A stretch of 64,000 nt of DNA from Timema cristinae (taxonomy: Eukaryota; Arthropoda; Insecta; Phasmatodea; Timematidae), in contig JBCFYV010000001.1 of NCBI GenBank assembly GCA_039000515.1, positions 13,741,928-13,805,927 on the forward strand, given 5' to 3'. Shown here piece by piece: positions 60,901 through 64,000 of the stretch. The notes under the pieces are model-generated. The model was not told where the DNA came from. It searched no databases and saw only the letters and a program-made list of their open reading frames with translations. The position numbers and the translations under genes are program-made. The first letter of the stretch is position 1; every line of letters starts with the position of its first letter.

Positions 60901-63900
60901 TAAAGTTTTTATGATTACTAGAAAAATGTCACTGTATAATATATTTTTTTAGGAAGTAACACGCTACCATTACACAATAAACACACGGGTTTGACTTTGT
61001 ATTCAATGAAACAATACTGTTACTCCAATTCATTGTTAAAACTGTAGATTCATTGTTGTTAGCAATGTTTAAATCCACTACATGAAAATAATGATACTGA
61101 TAAGTGATAATAGATGTAAACTGTATTTAATTGTAATTATGTTGAAGGAAAGAACAATTAAAATACACTGATAACTAACATGTTGTTTGTACTTCTTGTC
61201 ACAACATGAGCTAGAATCATACTGACCATATGTCTGCTTGTCTTGCTCCTTAGAATTGAAAGTAAACAATATATAGTGGTAAGAAGAAAGAAGCATTTAT
61301 GATACCCTCACAATAAGTGAACCACTCTTTGGAAGCTGGGTCAGGGGCTGTTTCAAGGGATGAAAAATACTTCTTATATATTTTTGCAAACAAGATACTG
61401 ATTTGCTTTTTCCAATGAGGGTGTGGCTACTAGAGGCAGAAGAATGAATGAAATAAATAAAAAGAGTGATGAGACCGTTCTCGTGGGAGCGCTAAGGAAA
61501 AAATAACCATTACTATAATGCTAAAAAAAAAAATCTTGAAATTTCAGTTAAGCTTAAATTTGTATACGGAGGGGGTCAGAAAAGTATATCACGGGTGCCG
61601 CGTTGAACAGGGTTGATCTAAGGCGTCACAGGTGGTTTTCCCCAAAGTATTGCCCACTCTCGTTTCTCACAAATGCCAGTATATTATTTCTAAAATGCTT
61701 CCTACCTCATCACTACCCCATCAGAATCATTATAATACATGTATATATCCTGAACAGGCAGCAAGACGCACTGATAAAAACAAAATTATAATCAAAGTTC
61801 TAAAGAATGCATCACCCCTTGAATCTCGATCAGTAGAACATCAATAAAATAATTTAAGTCTGTATTTACTAACAACTTTTGCCTCCACTTCCCCCTCCCC
61901 CAATCCAAGCCATACCCCTTCACCCACTCATCCCCAAACACACTATTTGAAAGCTAATAAGATCTAGGTGTCCCCTCCCCCAATTCAACTTCTTCCCCTA
62001 CTAAGTAGACTGCAAGCCATACAATTTCCATCTCTTCGGCCATCAAATAATCACATCATAATTATATTACCTGGGTAAGGTTGCAGGTGTAAGCCGAGAG
62101 CTGTGATCCGGCGCACGCCGCTGACATCTATCCTGGTCACCCCTGAGACATGTATTCTAGTTCCTTGTTGTGCCTCTGTGCGGCGCTAGTGGGCTTCACT
62201 ACCGAGTAGATCCGTCCCTCGGTGGAGTTGGACCAGTACAGGAGGCGGTGGTCTGTTGTCACAGATGTGGGGGGGAGACCTGATACACGAGAAACGGACT
62301 GTATTGCTACTGACCCGACTTCAATAATCCTCCTAGCCCACTTTGTTGGCCGCATGGTCCAAGGCGCAACTCTCGCAATGGACCAGACTGCCCAAGATGG
62401 GGAGATCAAAATTCGATCTCGGTCAGGTGTACTGAGTTTTTTTTATTTATTGTTTTCCCCATTCTCTCTACATGCAAATGTGGTTACATTTTCAAAATTT
62501 AACCTTCTTAATCCATAACATATTAGATTATTTAGTACAGAGGTATATAACCTGAACGGGTAATGAGACACAGTTCTAAAATATTATATATATATTATTC
62601 CTCCTAATTAAGTCTCTTGTGTTCTAAGTCACTGCTTGCTAGTACCTGTCTCAGCGTTGACGGTCGCATTGACGAGCACCGTGCAGTGACAGCCTCTGGT
62701 GTCCGCCATGTAGATGTCGCCGTGCCACCCGTCAACCCATAGAACCCGTGGATTACCAGGGTCCGTCTGGTCGATGCTCATGGCCTGACCCACTGCGGGG
62801 TTGTCCGGACAGTTGCAAGCTTCGCTCTCCCTTCTGAAACAAGTAGCGTTTTGAGCAATCAGTACTCGGGTGAGTAGTGTACTTGTCATTTTTAATGTTG
62901 GTTGGCCGGTTTTACCCAATCGGATTGGTTTTGTAAGGACAACAATGCGTGGTACAGTCTAATTTTCATAGGAAGAGAATTTTTCGAAATACAAACGAAT
63001 GTATTTGCAGCCAACATATGTGTTTTGTAACAACGCGTCTTACTACCCATTCAGGTTATACTCTATTATTAGTGCTATTTTAAAGGTATTGATAATATCT
63101 ATAAAAAGGGACAGATGCACATCACATGACCTAATATATGATTACATGAAAGTAAATCTAGTAACTTTTCTAGCTGTCATATAAGGAAGGCTCTTCCTAT
63201 AAAAATGAACTGTTTTAGTCCTTTCCTTATAACACATAAAGCAATAGTTTAATATATTGATGAAAAAAGTATTATAAAAATGTAAACAAATTAAATATAC
63301 AACTACCCGCCTCGGTGGCTGCATGTTCTAAGGTGTCACTTTCGCAATAGACTATACTGCCCAAGACAGGGAGAGCGAGGTTCAATCCCGGCCAGACGCA
63401 CTGAGGTAGTTTTTTATATGTGGTTTTCCACTCCACCCTCACACAAATGTGCTCACACTTGCTCTAAATTTGACTTAACTCATCTCTTAACACAGTAGAG
63501 TAATTATTACATAGGCATATAGCATGAACTAGTCATACTCCTCTCTTCCCTGTTTATCCACTCATCATCTTCATTGCTGACCAAAGTCCAAGTGGCTTGC
63601 GATGTGCCCTCCCTCAATTTTTCTCGTCTTTCTCTGCCTTACGTAAACATTGTTTTGACACCCACACCCCACCCCACCCCTTTGTCACCAAAAATAAGCA
63701 AAGCTTGAACCTCCTCCCTCTTAAGGTGTTTACATAATACTAAGGACTTTCATAATAGGAAATACTGGGGTACAGAGTAATCCTAGAATTTCCCAACTCA
63801 AGATCTCACAAAATTCCCAACTTTCAAGCCTTCAACCAACAACATTAAGGGTAAGAGGGGACACCTCCCCACAGGGTGACACCCATGAATGTAATCTACT

Positions 63901-64000
63901 TAATTCTGTGCACAAAATGTAATCTACTTATTTCTGTGCACATAATGTAACCTACTTACTTCCTGCGCACTGTTGTAACGGTGAAGAATGGTCGCACGTC
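36578..64000 (-). CDS. sev: Sevenless/ROS1-type receptor tyrosine kinase, 5' end beyond window
   Basis: Single-pass receptor tyrosine kinase; in Drosophila it binds Boss and specifies photoreceptor R7 through Ras/MAPK. Eighteen exons are visible, from a partial one at the right edge to the stop at 36578, with matching phases at all junctions but one. In order: extracellular beta-propeller ([16 protein letters not shown]), FnIII modules, a transmembrane helix ([20 protein letters not shown]), juxtamembrane, a full kinase ([26 protein letters not shown] in [12 protein letters not shown]) and an STP-rich tail. The activation loop [20 protein letters not shown] is the ROS1/Sev hallmark. Five exons carry an apparent single-base indel (findings). 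A phase clash between 62071 and 58805 suggests one unseen exon or another indel. Introns are full of SINEs, DNA transposons and minisatellites. ALK and insulin receptor were considered and rejected on the activation loop and FnIII/propeller order. Confidence 0.9.
37225..37309 (-). CDS. sev: sev exon, post-kinase linker
   Basis: 85 nt, acceptor TTGTTGCAG, donor GTACAG, phases 1 to 2. Encodes [20 protein letters not shown] and NAPGDIP. It was placed by phase match on both sides; low family conservation makes it less certain than the kinase exons. Confidence 0.75.
37918..38172 (-). repeat. SINE family A copy with tail, antisense of nothing (same strand as sev)
   Basis: The tail CGTATCTTACTACCCG lies at the left and the head (box B AATTTGAACCCC reversed; GCCTTAGACCATTTGGCTAC) at the right. 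A 13-base G run lies in the body. It is in the intron before the linker exon. Confidence 0.75.
38400..38536 (-). CDS. sev: sev exon, end of kinase C-lobe
   Basis: Acceptor GATGCTCACAG, donor GTGAGT, phases 2 to 1. Encodes [20 protein letters not shown], the CW...RPTF motif that closes tyrosine kinase domains, then [12 protein letters not shown]. Confidence 0.9.
38885..39075 (-). CDS. sev: sev kinase exon with APE motif, one base missing near 39045
   Basis: Starts [10 protein letters not shown] (the APE motif), then must change frame to continue [20 protein letters not shown] and [20 protein letters not shown]. The exon is 191 nt, one short of what its flanking phases (2 in, 2 out) require. 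The break lies in the CCC at 39045-39047 (GGG on the coding strand). Confidence 0.88.
39090..40735. repeat. Minisatellite filling a sev intron, 26-27-bp units containing the 5' splice site
   Basis: About 60 units of the type CACAAGGGAAATATCACACA plus CCTGAC fill nearly the whole 1660-bp intron. On the coding strand the unit reads GTCAGGTGTGTGATATTTCC, which contains the last five exonic bases and the donor of the exon at 40736. Unit variants (CCTGACCACAAG, CCTGATCACAAG, CATGACTACTAG, CATTGCTACAAG, CATGACTGCAAG, CATTACTACAAG) recur in a higher-order pattern. Confidence 0.95.
40736..40974 (-). CDS. sev: sev kinase exon, catalytic and activation loops
   Basis: 239 nt, phases 0 to 2. Encodes the catalytic loop [13 protein letters not shown], the Mg-binding DFG in [17 protein letters not shown], and tandem activation-loop tyrosines [13 protein letters not shown]. 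All catalytic residues are intact. The donor GTGTGT is embedded in the first unit of the downstream minisatellite. Confidence 0.95.
41165..41398. repeat. Minisatellite, about 43-bp units, ending at a sev donor
   Basis: Five to six diverged units of the type GCCAGCAACTCAACAGTGAC plus TATCAACTCATCGCAAGCTT. On the coding strand each contains TGAGTTGATA or similar, resembling the donor GTGAGTTATC of the exon ending at 41409. Confidence 0.85.
41409..41603 (-). CDS. sev: sev kinase exon, alpha-C to hinge
   Basis: 195 nt, phase 0 on both sides. [20 protein letters not shown] contains the alpha-C Glu that pairs with the VAIK Lys. Then [16 protein letters not shown], and the hinge [19 protein letters not shown], typical of ROS1/Sev. 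Confidence 0.93.
41917..42190 (+). repeat. SINE family B, full length
   Basis: Head CCTGGTGGTCTAGGGGTAGG, box B CCGGGGTTCATTCC, full body, tail GGTTAGTAAGACGCGGTGCT and (TAA)n. Flanked by AGCTATTTTTA and AGTTATTTTTA, one mismatch, as a target duplication. It lies antisense to sev, ending about 30 bp from a sev donor. Confidence 0.88.
42224..42531 (-). CDS. sev: sev exon, juxtamembrane and glycine loop
   Basis: 308 nt, phases 1 to 0. [10 protein letters not shown] follows the membrane. Then [20 protein letters not shown] and [18 protein letters not shown], the conserved juxtamembrane of ROS1/Sev, then [20 protein letters not shown] (the nucleotide-binding loop) and VAIK with the ATP-binding Lys. 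Confidence 0.93.
42540..42740. repeat. Minisatellite of 29-31-bp units abutting a sev acceptor
   Basis: Units of the type GTGTGTTGGAGGGAGGAGGA plus ACAGGTAGAT. On the coding strand they are pyrimidine runs (CTGTTCCTCCTCCCTCC) that resemble the tract CTGTTCCTCCTATCCAG of the acceptor at 42532. Confidence 0.85.
42741..43739. other. sev intron, AT-rich, no feature seen
   Basis: Part of the 5.6-kb intron between the membrane and juxtamembrane exons. No exon-like segment was found. Confidence 0.45.
43740..44195. repeat. Minisatellite, about 24-bp and compound units
   Basis: Units of the type GGTGGATTGTAACATAATCC with AGGG, diverging leftward into GGATGGATTGTGTTGTAATC forms. The proline-rich open frame on the - strand (43758-44207) is periodic and not a gene. 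Confidence 0.9.
44196..48142. other. sev intron, mostly unassigned
   Basis: Contains an isolated SINE tail at 46920-46965 (+ strand: CGTATAACCCGAACAGGTAG, then AAGACGTGGTGCTAATAATA) and a weak tRNA-like box B (CAGTTTGAATTCC near 46030). No coding exon seen. Confidence 0.4.
48143..48368 (-). CDS. sev: sev exon, end of last FnIII plus transmembrane helix, one extra base near 48258
   Basis: Encodes [20 protein letters not shown] and [15 protein letters not shown] (FnIII G strand). Then a frame change is needed to read [16 protein letters not shown] and the helix [20 protein letters not shown]. Removing one base in ATTCGACCTG restores both the frame and the phase 1 exit. Confidence 0.88.
49185..49387 (-). 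CDS. sev: sev FnIII exon, one base missing near 49342
   Basis: [15 protein letters not shown] changes frame to [20 protein letters not shown] and YSLEG, a clear FnIII A-C strand series. It ends WDIYYNGS. The 203-nt length is one short for phase 1 in and out. The break lies at CCC 49342-49344. Confidence 0.87.
49620..50115. repeat. Minisatellite built on an 18-bp core
   Basis: Core GTGATGTGTTATGATCAG repeated about 25 times with insertions (GATTATGTATTATGATCAGA, GTGCAGTATTATGATCAG). The tyrosine-rich open frame at 49777-50004 is an artefact of the period. Confidence 0.9.
50775..51810. repeat. Two diverged direct copies of a dispersed repeat
   Basis: About 51045-51235 and 51530-51810 share TTTTGAGAAAAT.GA.TTTTT, CTCTTT and CCCTT, GACAGACG, GGTCATGAAA, TCGACAT or TTGACAT, ATCAA and TTTTTTTACG.T..CAATACTTT in the same order. 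No coding capacity is seen. Class unknown. Confidence 0.6.
51907..52106 (-). CDS. sev: sev FnIII exon
   Basis: 200 nt, phases 2 to 1. [20 protein letters not shown], then [20 protein letters not shown] and FTYETL. The L.P.T.Y.FR..... pattern is the FnIII E-F strand signature. Confidence 0.88.
52269..52313 (-). other. sev: Potential 45-nt micro-exon from a tandem duplication of an exon end
   Basis: It duplicates the last part of the neighbouring sev exon with its donor. It has an acceptor-like TTATCTTGCTTACAG, 45 nt open in the sev frame ([14 protein letters not shown]) and a donor CAG|GTATAG. Phases are 2 in and 2 out, so inclusion would add 15 residues without a frameshift. Use is unproven. 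Confidence 0.45.
52345..52499 (-). CDS. sev: sev FnIII exon
   Basis: 155 nt, phases 0 to 2. [20 protein letters not shown] closes one FnIII module; [19 protein letters not shown] opens the next. The acceptor is weak (TGTGTTTGAAAG). Its 3' end is tandemly duplicated just downstream. Confidence 0.87.
52882..53105 (-). repeat. SINE family A copy with tail
   Basis: The left end has the tail ACAGCGTCTTATTACCTG. The right part has the reverse complement of box B in GATCGGGGTTCAAACC. Diverged. Confidence 0.65.
53158..53292 (-). CDS. sev: sev FnIII exon
   Basis: 135 nt, phase 0 on both sides. [20 protein letters not shown], then [12 protein letters not shown]. The ..L..L..G..Y pattern is the FnIII tyrosine corner. 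Confidence 0.88.
53390..54330. other. GC-richer block of unknown origin in a sev intron
   Basis: Base composition changes sharply from AT-rich neighbours. It holds a TATAAG (near 53919) and an AATAAA (near 54267). That promoter-to-polyA arrangement would fit a solo LTR, but I could not find matching flanking duplications. No coding frame is supported. Confidence 0.3.
54560..55010. repeat. Diverged tandem repeat, about 120-bp unit
   Basis: The phrase GGGCTTCTCCCATT.AATGTTTTGC and its partner GGGCTTA.CC.T recur four times at roughly 54590, 54737, 54857 and 54975, with AT-rich spacers. No coding meaning is apparent. Confidence 0.6.
55639..55745 (-). CDS. sev: sev FnIII exon
   Basis: 107 nt, phases 1 to 0. 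[20 protein letters not shown], then [15 protein letters not shown]. Textbook FnIII A to C strand (PxP..V.......V.VSW.PP). Confidence 0.9.
55875..57185. mobile_element. DNA transposon with TIRs GGGTCATCC... and 5-bp target duplication
   Basis: The left end GGGTCATCCATAAACCACGT is matched by the reverse complement of the right end, GGGTCATCCACAAACCACAT. TCAAG lies immediately outside both ends (55870-55874 and 57186-57190). Inside, an open frame from 56385 ([20 protein letters not shown] and onward) resembles no family I know and runs into a SINE. Superfamily not determined. Confidence 0.7.
56723..56880 (+). repeat. SINE family A copy nested in the TIR element
   Basis: Head TGTTGGCTGCATGGTCTAAG, box B GGGATTCGAGTACC, body CTAAATGGTTTCCCGCC. 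The 3' tail is missing. It supplies the last 33 or so codons of the open frame that starts at 56385. Confidence 0.7.
57530..57740 (-). repeat. SINE family C, with 5' extension
   Basis: The - strand reads GGATAGCTAAGTGGTTAGAG (box A), CCGGGTTTGATCCC (box B). The upstream extension includes CATCACAGACGCAGCC and CTTTATCTGATAGCTCGCGA, shared with the 23.6-kb copy. It lies about 100 bp from a sev exon. Confidence 0.75.
57835..57982 (-). CDS. sev: sev FnIII exon
   Basis: 148 nt, phases 0 to 1. [20 protein letters not shown], then [20 protein letters not shown] and [11 protein letters not shown]...Y.F.V is the FnIII F strand and LRTAPG the G strand. Confidence 0.9.
58624..58805 (-). CDS. sev: sev FnIII exon, one base missing near 58755
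   Basis: [17 protein letters not shown] must shift frame to continue [20 protein letters not shown] and [20 protein letters not shown]. Adding a base to the GG at 58755-58756 (CC on the coding strand) gives 183 nt, phase 0 on both sides. The preceding visible exon exits in phase 1, so the 5' junction is unresolved. Confidence 0.82.
59150..59184 (+). repeat. SINE family A, left part of a copy split by a hAT
   Basis: CTTGTCTAGTGGCCGAATGA and TCTAAGG are the family A head; the copy resumes at 61616 after the hAT. Confidence 0.8.
59185..61615 (-). mobile_element. hAT transposon, degenerate, with exact 8-bp target duplication
   Basis: ATCTAAGG flanks the element at 59177-59184 and 61616-61623. 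Termini CAGTACTGTCCAAC (left) and CAACCCTGTTCAAC (right, reverse complement) fit hAT ends. The - strand holds transposase pieces in order: [37 protein letters not shown], the catalytic-domain block [34 protein letters not shown] and [18 protein letters not shown]. These are blocks of ZBED/GTF2I-repeat-like hAT transposases. Frame breaks and an 18-base C run show it is dead. Confidence 0.88.
59700..60690 (-). pseudogene. hAT transposase relic (ZBED/Buster type)
   Basis: Reading the - strand from about 60690 to 59700 gives five conserved blocks in the expected order, split over at least three frames. The DDE catalytic Asp of the DEST block is present (FDESTNMSD) and the HCIIHQ block is intact. 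The BED zinc finger and C-terminal dimerisation part are not recognisable. It would once have catalysed cut-and-paste transposition. Confidence 0.75.
61616..61790 (+). repeat. SINE family A, right part of the split copy
   Basis: Resumes at ATCTAAGGCGTCACAGGTGG, then body (TCACTACCCCATCAGAATCA) and tail (ATATCCTGAACAGGCAGCAA, GACGCA). The middle of the head is deleted. Confidence 0.75.
62071..62279 (-). CDS. sev: sev beta-propeller exon, one base missing near 62140
   Basis: [20 protein letters not shown] and GRIYSVV form a YWTD-like propeller blade. The frame stops after YMSQG and continues in the -1 frame as [20 protein letters not shown]. The break lies in CCCC 62140-62143 (GGGG on the coding strand). 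Phase 1 in; corrected exit phase 1. Confidence 0.85.
62338..62580 (+). repeat. SINE family A copy with tail
   Basis: Head TTGGCCGCATGGTCCAAGGC, CAACTCTCGCAATGGACCAG, body TACATGCAAATGTGGTTACA, tail ACCTGAACGGGTAATGAGAC. Inserted about 60 bp from a sev exon. Confidence 0.85.
62646..62833 (-). CDS. sev: sev extracellular exon, beta-propeller
   Basis: 188 nt, phases 2 to 1. [20 protein letters not shown], then [20 protein letters not shown] and [18 protein letters not shown] paired-cysteine segment followed by W.D...G.I......G blade pattern, as in the Sev/ROS1 ectodomain. Confidence 0.85.
63018..63062 (-). repeat. Isolated SINE tail
   Basis: CAACGCGTCTTACTACCCAT followed by TCAGGTTATA: the reverse complement of the A/B shared tail without a body. 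Confidence 0.65.
63303..63537 (+). repeat. SINE family A copy
   Basis: Head CCTCGGTGGCTGCATGTTCT, box B CGAGGTTCAATCCCGG, body CTCACACAAATGTGCTCACA, and a worn tail (ATAGCATGAACTAGTCATAC). Confidence 0.8.
63538..63959. other. sev intron, no feature seen
   Basis: A short direct repeat near 63893-63955 (TGTAATCTACTTA, three diverged copies about 30 bp apart) runs up to the donor of the next exon; it is noted with the other splice-site duplications. Confidence 0.45.
63960..64000 (-). CDS. sev: sev exon, partial at window edge
   Basis: Reads [14 protein letters not shown] and exits in phase 2 at AA|GTAAGT, matching the entry phase of the next exon. The gene's 5' end, with signal peptide and further ectodomain, lies outside the window. 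Confidence 0.7.

Noticed and set aside
36578..64000. ALK or insulin-receptor family instead of Sev/ROS1
   Set aside because: The activation loop and hinge, plus propeller followed by several FnIII modules up to the membrane, match Sev/ROS1.

Overview
This is a window of insect nuclear DNA: AT-rich, intron-rich and dense in transposons. The insect assignment rests on a 7tm_6 odorant receptor, a family confined to insects, and on a sevenless/ROS1-type receptor tyrosine kinase. A hemipteran-like large genome is possible, but I cannot fix the order or species. Nothing prokaryotic, viral or CRISPR-like is present.

Three protein-coding genes can be assembled exon by exon from reading frame, splice sites and matching intron phase. 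(1) An odorant receptor on the + strand, 14879-18825, five coding exons, open throughout. (2) A SNIP1 orthologue (FHA-domain nuclear protein) on the + strand, 26168-31566, three coding exons; the FHA exon is perfect, while the charged N-terminal half has two apparent single-base frame breaks. (3) A sevenless/ROS1 receptor tyrosine kinase on the - strand, from the stop codon at 36578 past the right edge; 18 exons are visible, covering part of the extracellular beta-propeller, fibronectin type III domains, transmembrane helix, complete kinase domain and C-terminal tail. Five of its exons carry an apparent single-base indel.

The rest is mobile or repetitive DNA. 1-14 kb holds LINE fragments, a MADF-encoding element with inverted repeats, hAT and other transposase relics. 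At least three tRNA-headed SINE families (called A, B and C here) are scattered throughout; A and B share one 3' tail. 33-36 kb holds SINEs and a second LINE. The sev introns hold minisatellites (39-44 kb and 49-50 kb), a terminal-inverted-repeat element with a 5-bp target duplication (55.9-57.2 kb) and a degenerate hAT with an exact 8-bp target duplication that landed inside a SINE (59.2-61.6 kb).

The three genes show no functional link and are simply neighbours. The most unusual signals are: tandem duplications in sev that start at splice sites, so that minisatellite units contain copies of the real donor or acceptor tract; a duplicated frame-preserving 45-nt potential micro-exon; a cluster of +/-1 frame breaks in two otherwise conserved genes; and a SINE tail shared between families that resembles the 3' end of a LINE in the same window.
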